Shown: positions 1 through 5,504, counted from the first letter of the stretch. The stretch: DNA of 5,929 nt from VFKU01 sp038916785 (GCA_038916785.1 JBCLBO010000125.1:1-5929), one strand, 5' to 3'. Numbers and translations: made by a program. Notes: generated from the letters alone by a model not told the origin.

Positions 1-11
1 GCTAATTTCTG

Positions 12-28
12 TCAACCCTTCGGGTTGA
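12..28. repeat. Small perfect hairpin (7-bp stem)
   Basis: TCAACCC (12-18) and GGGTTGA (22-28) are perfect inverted copies separated by the triplet TTC. The structure could form a hairpin on either strand. No T-run follows directly on either side, so it is not a textbook intrinsic terminator. It lies between the window edge and the end of the leftward hydrolase gene, so it could still help end that transcript. The role is unproven. Confidence 0.5.
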
Positions 29-56
29 ATGTGGGTGAGTCCGGCTATCGAACTAT

Positions 57-128
57 CGTCCAGTCGTCTTGTCGTCTTGTCGTCTGGTCGTCTGGTCGTC
101 CGGTCATCCTTTCGTCCAGTCGCCGGTC
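57..128. repeat. 8-bp tandem repeat array, about nine units
   Basis: Units of exactly 8 bp run without interruption from 57: cgtccagt, cgtcttgt, cgtcttgt, cgtctggt, cgtctggt, cgtccggt, catccttt, cgtccagt, cgccggtc. The first and eighth units are identical and the sixth and seventh are degenerate. The consensus is roughly cgtcykgt. The leftward hydrolase gene ends inside the array: its TGA stop (104-106) spans the junction of units six and seven, and its last residues (about TGDWTKG) are written in repeat sequence. The period of 8 is not a multiple of 3, so the array was not built as a protein repeat. It looks like an intergenic simple-sequence element that has reached the gene end. Function unknown; replication slippage would make its length variable. 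Confidence 0.9.
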
Positions 129-1213
129 GCTGGCCGCTTGCCGGTCTCGATCCACGCGGCGAGTTCGCTGATTGCGTGGGTGACTTCTTCGGAGGCGAAA
201 TTGCAGTGGCCGGTGTGGTTGACGTAGCTCATGGCGACGAGGTCTTGGGTGCCGGCGAGGGCGGCTTTGGCGGCGTAAACATTGGCGTAACGCGGGGGCA
301 CGAGGTCGTCGACTAGGGTGTGCAGCGCGAGGACGGGGTCGTGCGTGTGGCCGGTGACGGTGATCCATTGGCGCACGTATTCGATGGCCTTGGGGTCGGC
401 GGTATACCGCTTGATCGCCTTGTTCAAGCCCGCGTCGTCACTGCTTCCGGAATAGATCGTGTCTCGGTTATCGAAGGCGTTGCCCCCGGCGCGCTCCTGC
501 AGCTCGCGCAAGACTTCGCTCCAGAACGCGACCGTGCCCGCGATCGCGTCGGGGCCGGATAGGTCCTCCATTTTCGCAAACGCTTCGGCGCGCGCGGGGT
601 CGGCCTTGACGAGCTCCGCCGCCTTCGCCTGTATCTTCGGCATGGTCTCCGCGCCGTCGGGAAACTCGACTGCGCTGCCCGGCAGGCCGGGGAAGAAATA
701 GTCGAAGAGCACGCGCATGTCGAACATGCGCTCCTTGATGAACTCGAGCGCGGGCATGCCCGTGGTACACATCGGTAGCGCGCCGTCGTAGATTTCCGGG
801 AACCGCTCGATGGTGCCGTAGGTAATCGCGCCGCCCATGCTGGCGCCGGCGATGATTGTCGGGTGCGTCGGACCGTATTTGTCCACGAAGAAACGCCGGA
901 GCGCCTCGGTGTCGAGAATGCCCTCGCGCACGGCCCAGCCCTGCCGCGAGTAGCGCGATTGCGCGACTGCGAACCCCAGGCTGCCGGCCGACTTCACGAA
1001 GTCCTCGGAAAATCCCGGCGTCTGACCCGCCACGGCGTACCCGTGGGCATACATCACCAGGCCGCCGTTCCAGTCCTTCGGAATGTCGATGCGGAAGGCA
1101 GCGCCGGCGATCTCGCCTTCCTCGACGACGGCCTCCGCGGGCCGCTCGCTCGCGGCGAAGGCACATTGAGCAACGAAGAGTAGAGCAATGCCAGATAGTA
1201 CGCGCGAAAACAT
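104..1213 (-). CDS. Exported alpha/beta-fold serine hydrolase
   Basis: Protein of 369 residues. Residues 1-20 (MFSRVLSGIALLFVAQCAFA) form a Sec signal peptide with a likely AFA|A cleavage, so the enzyme should act in the periplasm or outside the cell. Cys17 is preceded by Gln, so it is not a good lipobox. The mature part has an alpha/beta-hydrolase fold: HGYA near residue 57 (oxyanion region), the nucleophile elbow GASMGG with Ser125, HTLVDDLVP supplying the likely acid (Asp302, or Asp303), and GHCNF with His336 as the probable catalytic base. A helical cap plausibly occupies about 150-280. The GHCNF ending resembles tannase-like and S9-peptidase-like hydrolases, but the substrate cannot be assigned; ester or peptide hydrolysis is possible. 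The start is set by GGAGGAG six bases upstream of the ATG; an upstream TTG start at 1273 would spoil the signal peptide. It is divergent from the SDR gene. Its stop lies inside an 8-bp repeat array. Confidence 0.9.
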   Translation of the reverse strand: MFSRVLSGIALLFVAQCAFAASERPAEAVVEEGEIAGAAFRIDIPKDWNGGLVMYAHGYAVAGQTPGFSEDFVKSAGSLGFAVAQSRYSRQGWAVREGILDTEALRRFFVDKYGPTHPTIIAGASMGGAITYGTIERFPEIYDGALPMCTTGMPALEFIKERMFDMRVLFDYFFPGLPGSAVEFPDGAETMPKIQAKAAELVKADPARAEAFAKMEDLSGPDAIAGTVAFWSEVLRELQERAGGNAFDNRDTIYSGSSDDAGLNKAIKRYTADPKAIEYVRQWITVTGHTHDPVLALHTLVDDLVPPRYANVYAAKAALAGTQDLVAMSYVNHTGHCNFASEEVTHAISELAAWIETGKRPATGDWTKG

Positions 1214-1219
1214 GGGTAG

Positions 1220-1226
1220 CTCCTCC
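1220..1226 (-). promoter_or_regulatory. Ribosome binding site deciding the hydrolase start
   Basis: Read on the minus strand, GGAGGAG lies 6 nt before the ATG at 1213. It is a near-ideal Shine-Dalgarno sequence and places the signal peptide exactly at the N-terminus, which rules out the longer TTG-initiated reading frame. Confidence 0.85.
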
Positions 1227-1244
1227 CGTATGACGACCGAATTC

Positions 1245-1273
1245 AATATATATATCGCCTCTTGCGCAGGCAA
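1245..1273 (-). promoter_or_regulatory. Sigma70-type promoter for the hydrolase
   Basis: On the minus strand TTGCCT (1268-1273) is followed after 17 bp by TATATT (1245-1250), inside an AT-rich stretch (1241-1256) that stands out from its GC-rich surroundings. The -10 box lies about 30 bp upstream of the hydrolase start codon, leaving a short leader. A small inverted repeat, CTTGC-GCAG-GCAAG (1261-1274), overlaps the -35 box and could be an operator, but it is too short to be sure. The match is by eye to the general bacterial consensus. Confidence 0.6.
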
Positions 1274-1341
1274 GACGCCGGGGAGGACCGCGCACGATTA
1301 CGAGCACGGGAGCGGCATTGGGTATGCTGCCGCGATCAACT

Positions 1342-1346
1342 GGAGG
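1342..1346 (+). promoter_or_regulatory. Ribosome binding site deciding the SDR start
   Basis: GGAGG lies 8 nt before the ATG at 1355. It selects this start over the in-frame TTG at 1262, which would add 31 residues unlike the family N-terminus. A rightward promoter should lie in 1275-1340, but no strong -35/-10 pair is visible; TTACGA (1298-1303) and TATGCT (1323-1328), spaced 19 bp, are only a weak candidate. Confidence 0.8.
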
Positions 1347-1354
1347 TTTTGTTC

Positions 1355-2128
1355 ATGGACATACGCGGCAAAGCGGCGGTGGTGACGGGGGCGACGCGGG
1401 GCGTGGGGCGCGCGACGGCGCTGATGCTCGCGCGGGGCGGCTGCCACGTAGTGGTGAACTTCAGCAAGTCCAAGGACGAGGCCGAGTCCGTCGTGCGGGA
1501 AATTGAGGCGCTCGGCGTGAAGGCCGCGCCGTTTAAGTGCGACGTCCACGTCGATGCCGAGTGCCGCGCGATGATGGACTTCGCGCAGAAAACCTTCGGC
1601 CGGCTCGATGTGCTTGTGAACAACGCCGGCACGACGCAGTTCATCGCGCACAGCAATCTCGAAGGCGTGACCGATGAAGTCTGGGACCGCATCCTCGGGG
1701 TGAACCTGCGCGGGTCGTTCTACTGCGTGCGCGCCGCGCGGCCACACATGGAAAAAGGCGGCGGCGGCGCGGTGGTGAATGTCACCAGCGTCGCGGGCGT
1801 CGCCGGGATCGGCAGCTCGATCCCCTACTGCTGCTCGAAGGCCGCGCTGAACAACCTCACGGTAACGCTCGCGCGCGCGCTCGGCCCGAAAATCCGCGTG
1901 AACGCCGTCGCGCCGGGGTTCATCGAGGGCGAGTGGCTCAAGCGGGGCTTCGGCGAGCGCTACGCGCAGGTGAAAGCCGCGAACGAGGCGCGCTCCGTCA
2001 CCGGCCGCGTCAGCCAGCCCGACGACATCGCCGCGGCGATCATGTCCTTCATCACCGGCTCCGAGCAGGTCACCGGGCAGGTGCTCACGGTGGACGGCGG
2101 GTATCTGATCGGGCCGAAGATTTCGTGA
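1355..2128 (+). CDS. Short-chain dehydrogenase/reductase (FabG-like SDR)
   Basis: Protein of 257 residues, the normal length for a classical SDR. The order of motifs is complete: TGATRGVG (11-18) for dinucleotide binding, NNAG (89-92), Asn117 in LGVNL, catalytic Ser145 in VTSVAG, and YCCSK with Tyr158 and Lys162. The NAVAPGFI segment (183-190) and the C-terminal GQVLTVDGGY are typical of the 3-oxoacyl-ACP reductase (FabG) type. The second strand ends in VVNFSKSK with no acidic residue, which by family knowledge favours NADP(H) over NAD(H). It would oxidise an alcohol or reduce a ketone in the cytoplasm. A role in fatty acid synthesis is not implied; many catabolic SDRs look the same. It starts a same-strand run with the hicAB pair and the cyclase gene, and its stop is 1 nt before the toxin start codon, suggesting co-transcription and coupled translation. 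Confidence 0.93.
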   Translation: MDIRGKAAVVTGATRGVGRATALMLARGGCHVVVNFSKSKDEAESVVREIEALGVKAAPFKCDVHVDAECRAMMDFAQKTFGRLDVLVNNAGTTQFIAHSNLEGVTDEVWDRILGVNLRGSFYCVRAARPHMEKGGGGAVVNVTSVAGVAGIGSSIPYCCSKAALNNLTVTLARALGPKIRVNAVAPGFIEGEWLKRGFGERYAQVKAANEARSVTGRVSQPDDIAAAIMSFITGSEQVTGQVLTVDGGYLIGPKIS

Positions 2129-2129
2129 C

Positions 2130-2384
2130 ATGAAACCGGAGAAGACACTTGAAAGAATACTCGCCGGATCGCGGAATATCGCTTTTGCCGATATGGTATC
2201 CTTGGTTGAGGCGCTTGGGTTTCGACTGAAGCGGATACGCGGAAGTCACCACATGTTCTGTCATCCGGGAATTCGGGAATTAATCAACCTTCAACCGCAA
2301 GGCGGGCAAGTAAAGCCATACCAGATAAGAGAGGTCGTGAAGCGAATCGAGCAGAACAATCTCTCTTTGGGAGACGACGAATGA
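2130..2384 (+). CDS. hicA: HicA-type mRNA interferase toxin
   Basis: Protein of 84 residues. The N-terminus KTLERILAGSRNIAFADM and the core LVEALGFRLKRIRGSHHMF match the longer variety of the HicA/YcfA-like family, which has a double-stranded-RNA-binding-like fold and cleaves mRNA independently of ribosome codon reading. The catalytic histidine of the G-S-x-H region is His40 or His41; both are present, so the toxin is probably intact. The following PGIRELINLQPQGGQVKPYQIREVV is also family-typical. The ATG lies only 1 nt after the SDR stop with no strong Shine-Dalgarno sequence (at best GAAG), so translation may depend on coupling to the SDR. Its last codon overlaps the hicB start (ATGA, 2381-2384). 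The gene is visibly less GC-rich than the SDR and uses codons such as AGA and ATA, which suggests acquisition from elsewhere. Confidence 0.87.
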   Translation: MKPEKTLERILAGSRNIAFADMVSLVEALGFRLKRIRGSHHMFCHPGIRELINLQPQGGQVKPYQIREVVKRIEQNNLSLGDDE

Positions 2385-2599
2385 AGGACTACCATATCAA
2401 CATATTCTACAGCGAAGAAGACGGCTGTTACGTCGCCGACATCCCCGATCTCCGCTCCTGTTCCGCATTCGGCAACACACCCGAAGAGGCCCTGCGGCAA
2501 GTAAACATTGCTAAGGAGCTCTGGCTGGAAGTCGCAAAGGAAGAAGGCATTCCCGTTCCTGAACCCCGTTACCGCCCCGAAATCTACCAAGTTTCCTAA
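2381..2599 (+). CDS. hicB: HicB-type antitoxin, short form
   Basis: Protein of 72 residues with the HicB partial-RNase-H fold signature: INIFYSEEDGCYVADIPDL (about 6-24), then SAFGNTPEEALRQV (28-41), then a helix ending in the EEGIPVPEPRY turn. It should bind and neutralise the upstream HicA protein. The order toxin then antitoxin, with a 4-nt ATGA overlap, is classical for hicAB. GGGAG (2369-2373) lies 7 nt before the ATG and fits a ribosome binding site. The protein stops just after the HicB core, so no helix-turn-helix or ribbon-helix-helix DNA-binding domain is present. Many longer HicB proteins carry such a domain and repress their own operon; this one probably cannot do so directly. Base composition is lower in GC than the flanking metabolic genes. 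Confidence 0.87.
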   Translation: MKDYHINIFYSEEDGCYVADIPDLRSCSAFGNTPEEALRQVNIAKELWLEVAKEEGIPVPEPRYRPEIYQVS

Positions 2600-2607
2600 T
2601 CGGAATT

Positions 2608-2634
2608 CCTTCGTGCTCTTCGTGTCCTTCGTGG
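2608..2634. repeat. 9-bp tandem repeat, three units
   Basis: Three imperfect 9-bp units, CCTTCGTGC, TCTTCGTGT and CCTTCGTGG, fill most of the 49-nt gap between hicB and the cyclase gene. On the other strand they read as the ACGAAGG-type nonamer, which translates as NHEGHEEHEG when annotated as protein. I recall this kind of repeat from many environmental bacterial genomes, but I cannot search here. The cyclase start codon follows 15 nt later with no visible Shine-Dalgarno sequence, so the repeat occupies the place where translation signals would be expected. Confidence 0.8.
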
Positions 2635-2648
2635 TTTAATCTCTTTCC

Positions 2649-3401
2649 ATGCGCATCATCGATCTCTCCGCCACCATCGAAAACATCGCCGTCTCGCCCG
2701 TCGACCAGGTCTCCATCGAATACCAGGACCACGCGGCGGGCGCGGCGGCGGTCGAGGCGATGATGGGCGTGCCGCGCGCGCTGCTGCGTGACGGCGAAGG
2801 CTGGGCCGTCGAGACAATCCGCCAGCTCAGTACGCACGGCAGCACACACGTCGACGCGCCGTGGCACTACAACAGCCGCATCCAGGGCAAGCCCGCGCAG
2901 ACGATCGATCAGATGCCCTTGGAATGGTTCTTCGGCGACGGCGTGAAGCTCGACCTGCGGCACAAGGCCGATGGCGACGCGATGACCGCGGCAGACGCGC
3001 AGGCGGCGCTCGCGATGGCGGGCCACACGCTCAAGCCCGGCGACATTGTCCTCGTGCAGACCGGCTGCGACCGATACTACGGCCAGCCGGATTACATGGC
3101 GCACGGCTGCGGCGTGACGGCCGAGGCGACGCGCTGGCTCTACGATCAGGGCGTGCGCGTGATGGGCATCGACGCCTGGGGCTGGGACCGGCCGCTGCAC
3201 CTGCAAGCGGCGGAGGCGCTACAGAAAAAACAGCCCGGCATCTTCTGGGAGGCGCACCAGTGCGACCTCGCGTATTCGCAAATCGAGCGCCTCGTGAATC
3301 TCGCTGCGCTGCCAGCGACCGGATTCAAGGTCGCATGCTTCCCGCTCAAGATCAAAGGCGCGAGCGCCGCGCCCGCGCGGGTCGTGGCGATCGTATCGTA
3401 G
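2649..3401 (+). CDS. Cyclase-family metal-dependent hydrolase (kynurenine formamidase-like)
   Basis: Protein of 250 residues, within the usual range of the cyclase/formamidase family (Pfam Cyclase). The hallmark metal motif is HGSTHVDAPWHY: His63, His67, Asp69 and His73 are the expected zinc or manganese ligands and base. The family version is usually HTGTHxDAPxH, so the pattern is kept with a changed second and third residue. Other family landmarks are DIVLVQTGCD (132-141), VMGIDAWG (171-178) and EAHQ (201-204) with the C-terminal FKVACFPLKIKGASAAPARVVAI. The family includes arylformamidase KynB, isatin hydrolase and enzymes that hydrolyse cyclic carboxylic intermediates. No kynurenine-pathway neighbour is present, so a ring or amide hydrolase in another catabolic route is as likely. 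There is no good Shine-Dalgarno sequence before the ATG; it follows hicB by 49 nt. The TAG stop forms part of an inverted repeat. Confidence 0.9.
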   Translation: MRIIDLSATIENIAVSPVDQVSIEYQDHAAGAAAVEAMMGVPRALLRDGEGWAVETIRQLSTHGSTHVDAPWHYNSRIQGKPAQTIDQMPLEWFFGDGVKLDLRHKADGDAMTAADAQAALAMAGHTLKPGDIVLVQTGCDRYYGQPDYMAHGCGVTAEATRWLYDQGVRVMGIDAWGWDRPLHLQAAEALQKKQPGIFWEAHQCDLAYSQIERLVNLAALPATGFKVACFPLKIKGASAAPARVVAIVS

Positions 3402-3503
3402 CGCCGCCGTCTCGGCGGCAAACTAGGAATTCAGGTTTTTTGGAAGCCCGATGCACGCAAGCAGAAAAGTCTTGCCTTTGCCGCCGGGACGGCAGCGCTA
3501 CGA
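3396..3503. repeat. Inverted repeat element A, 26-bp arms
   Basis: The arm at 3396-3421 and the reverse complement of 3478-3503 differ at only two positions over 26 bp. The left arm contains its own perfect hairpin, GCCGCCG (3403-3409) and CGGCGGC (3413-3419) around TCT. The 56-bp interior has no gene; it includes a T-run at 3436-3441. The cyclase TAG stop (3399-3401) lies inside the left arm. The element has the size of a small non-autonomous mobile element or REP-type sequence, and being GC-rich between convergent genes it could also stop transcription. No flanking target-site duplication is obvious. Confidence 0.8.
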
Positions 3504-3519
3504 ATCGAATACCTCTCTG

Positions 3520-3613
3520 GGGTGCCACCCCTAAGCTGCGCTTGGGGGTGCATTTTCGGAGATGGCGAGTCGCGGATACGCGCACGCCTAAGCGGAGCTT
3601 AGGCGTGGCACCC
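3520..3613. repeat. Inverted repeat element B, 32-bp arms with nested hairpins
   Basis: The arm at 3520-3551 matches the reverse complement of 3582-3613 at 28 of 32 positions, with a 30-bp spacer. Each arm is itself a hairpin. The right one is perfect over 11 bp: CACGCCTAAGC (3583-3593), loop GGA, GCTTAGGCGTG (3597-3607). The left one pairs CCCCTAAGC with GCTTGGGGG imperfectly. The motif GGGTGCCAC sits at the outer edges in inverted orientation. This two-hairpin design, with the same hairpin facing itself, resembles REP/BIME-type intergenic palindromes. No RAYT-type transposase is present here. Confidence 0.82.
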
Positions 3614-3636
3614 TGGATGAGGATCGATTTCGATTT

Positions 3637-3693
3637 GTAGGGGCGGATCCCCGTGCCCGCCCAATTCGGGCGACCACAGGGGGTCGCCCCTAC
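3637..3693. repeat. Inverted repeat element C, 57-bp near-palindrome
   Basis: GTAGGGGCG (3637-3645) and CGCCCCTAC (3685-3693) are perfect inverted termini. The interior pairs again, with CCCC against GGGG and GCCCG (3655-3659) against CGGGC (3667-3671) around a CCCAATT loop. The whole element can fold into one long, interrupted hairpin. It covers the last codons of the leftward CoA-transferase: the TAG stop at 3690-3692 is part of the terminal arm. It may act as a terminator for that gene. I recall similar GTAGGGGCG-ended palindromes as frequent intergenic repeats in diverse bacteria. Confidence 0.8.
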
Positions 3694-5498
3694 TTGGCTG
3701 CGACGGTCTGCACAGTCTCCGCGGGTTTGCCGAGGAAGAAGCGCTCGGGGTCGAACATGCGGAGTAGGGCGAGTTCTTCGGGGGTGGCGGGGGCGAGGGC
3801 TTCGACGTCGTCCGCGATTTGCAGTTCCCAGCCGCAGCGGTCTTTGATTTCGCGGACGGCTTCGTCGCGCGTGAGGCCTTCCATGCCGAAGTAGCCGGTG
3901 AGGACGAACTCGTCTCCCCCGCGCTTTTCGAAGCGGCCCATGGTGGAGACTAGCGCCGAGACGCGCTTGCCGGGGCTGGTGATGTATTCGCAGCGGTCGA
4001 CGAAGGTCTGCAAACGCTGCTGCGCGACGACGACGGACTCGGCCGCGGCGGTCGCGATGTCGTTCGCGCCGCCGGAGCCTACGATGAAGCTGCCGTCGGC
4101 GCTCTTGGTGGAGTTCACGTTACCGAAGCGATCGACCTCGCCGGCGCCGAAGGTGCCCAGGCACTGGTTTGCCGCGCCGCCGGTGTGCAGGCCGAGCGTC
4201 TCGAAGATGTCGGTGAGCACGGTCGTCGTGTGCAGGTTGAAGAAGTTGAACACGAAGGGGTCCGCCGGGCGCGGGTCGTGGCCGTAGATACCCGTCTCGG
4301 CCATCATCGTGATCTCGACGCCCTGCTTGCGCAGTGCGTGCGCGGCGAGCCAGGCCATCAGCGTCGCCTGGCCTACGCCGGAGAGCACCGTTTTCAGCCC
4401 CTTCGCCTGCATCCGCGACGCGACGACGCGCGAGGCCTGCACGATCATGTTCTCGATCGGGCTGGCGGGGCGCTCGGTGTCGAGGTCCGCCGCGAATTTT
4501 TCCAGCTCCGCGCGCCAGCCGTCCGCCGCGCCGATTTTGTGCAGGTAGTCGATGCGCTCCTTGCCGAGCTTCTTCAGGTATTCCTCGTGGTCCTTTACAC
4601 CGAGCACCCACTCGCGCACCCAGGCGTCGTAACTCTCGCGCGTGCCCTGGGTCTGCCGGCTCGCGCGCATGAAGGCGTAGTCGTTGCCGTAGGCCTTGAA
4701 CTCGCCGATCGCCTGCGCGAAATTCCCCGAGGGATGGCAGCCGTAGGGCGCGTGCGTCACGCTGCGGACAATCGCCGCGGGAATGCGCACGAGCGGCGCG
4801 TGATCGCGTATGAACTCCGTGTCCACGATGTGGTCCGCGGTGAGGATGACGCCCTCGCGCGCGGCGAGCGGACCGTAGACGTTCTCGCCGTAGGGCGGAT
4901 AGCAGATCGCGTTGCCGGCCTTGTCCGCCGCCCAGGCGTGTACGAAGCTGATGTCGGGCCGGTAGGACTTGAGCAGACCGAAGGTCTCGCCCGGCCGCGC
5001 GGGGTCGTCCACTTCCATGTAGTTGCCGCGCGCCTTCTGCTCGTCGGCGATGCTGCTGCCCGCGAGCGAGCGCGTCGGGAACCACGGCACGCCCATTGCC
5101 CCGCCGAGCAGCCGCTGCGAGATCGTAAGCATCGTCCAGTTTTCGATGTCGAGCCCGTCCGCGATCGCGCGCTGCACGACCTTGCTCGGGCCGGGCGTGG
5201 GATACGACTCGCCCGCGTATGACACGATGATTTTCTTGAACAGGCCGACGTGCAGGGTGGCGAGGCCGGTCGCGCCGATGGAACTCGAAATGTATTCGAA
5301 GCCCGGCTTCTTGCCTGCGAACGCGCGGCACAACTCGAAGGTCAGCGCGCTCGGCCGCGATTGCAGCGCGACAATATTGAGCTTCATTCCGGGGCGCACG
5401 TGCTTTCGCACGGCGTCCGCCATCGGCATCTGCTTGTCCGCCGGGTCGTCGTGCAACTCCGCCATCCGGCTTTTGATCAGTTCACGCCACAGCGCCAT
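3690..5498 (-). CDS. Family I CoA-transferase, fused alpha and beta domains
   Basis: Protein of 602 residues. Family I CoA-transferases of the glutaconate type (GctA/GctB) and the related IpdA/IpdB hydrolases are usually two polypeptides of about 250-320 residues; here both are on one chain. The alpha-like half is about 25-285 (VRKHVRPGMKL; RPSALTFELCRAF; the SYAGESYPTPGPSKVVQRAI stretch; VPWFPTRSLAGSS). A charged linker spans about 285-345. The beta-like half is about 348-565: MAETGIYG carries Glu401, the likely glutamate that forms the glutamyl-CoA thioester, then GAGEVDRFGNVNST (451-464), GSGGAND (474-480) and CEYITSPGKRV (503-513). It would move CoA between acyl donors and carboxylic acids, or act as an IpdAB-like ring-opening hydrolase; the sequence does not decide. 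The ATG at 5498 has AGAGGG 6 nt upstream and is preferred over the TTG at 5513. It converges with the cyclase gene. Confidence 0.9.
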   Translation of the reverse strand: MALWRELIKSRMAELHDDPADKQMPMADAVRKHVRPGMKLNIVALQSRPSALTFELCRAFAGKKPGFEYISSSIGATGLATLHVGLFKKIIVSYAGESYPTPGPSKVVQRAIADGLDIENWTMLTISQRLLGGAMGVPWFPTRSLAGSSIADEQKARGNYMEVDDPARPGETFGLLKSYRPDISFVHAWAADKAGNAICYPPYGENVYGPLAAREGVILTADHIVDTEFIRDHAPLVRIPAAIVRSVTHAPYGCHPSGNFAQAIGEFKAYGNDYAFMRASRQTQGTRESYDAWVREWVLGVKDHEEYLKKLGKERIDYLHKIGAADGWRAELEKFAADLDTERPASPIENMIVQASRVVASRMQAKGLKTVLSGVGQATLMAWLAAHALRKQGVEITMMAETGIYGHDPRPADPFVFNFFNLHTTTVLTDIFETLGLHTGGAANQCLGTFGAGEVDRFGNVNSTKSADGSFIVGSGGANDIATAAAESVVVAQQRLQTFVDRCEYITSPGKRVSALVSTMGRFEKRGGDEFVLTGYFGMEGLTRDEAVREIKDRCGWELQIADDVEALAPATPEELALLRMFDPERFFLGKPAETVQTVAAK

Positions 5499-5504
5499 GG
5501 AATA

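Noticed and set aside
12..28. The left-edge hairpin as an intrinsic terminator
   Set aside because: The stem is perfect but no T-run follows on either strand; kept only as a repeat.
1214..1273. Upstream in-frame TTG start that would lengthen the hydrolase by 20 residues
   Set aside because: It would bury the signal peptide inside the protein and ignore the strong GGAGGAG site before the ATG at 1213; the segment also contains the promoter.
1262..1354. Upstream in-frame TTG start that would lengthen the SDR by 31 residues
   Set aside because: The extension is unlike any SDR N-terminus, and GGAGG with 8-nt spacing supports the ATG at 1355.
1298..2131. Long open frame on the minus strand opposite the SDR gene (277 codons)
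   Set aside because: Composition rich in His, Arg and Ala, no family features; it is the antisense shadow expected for a GC-rich coding sequence.
2511..3206. Minus-strand open frame containing the NHEGHEEHEG peptide
   Set aside because: It runs antisense to the cyclase gene and the peptide is only the translation of the 9-bp tandem repeat.
3437..3640. Short overlapping frames across the three palindromes, including LGVAP-type peptides
   Set aside because: They are translations of the inverted repeats themselves and have no ribosome binding sites or family features.
4185..5222. Plus-strand open frame of 345 codons opposite the CoA-transferase
   Set aside because: Antisense shadow of a GC-rich gene; Arg/Ala/Val-rich and without recognisable motifs, while the minus strand encodes a complete enzyme.
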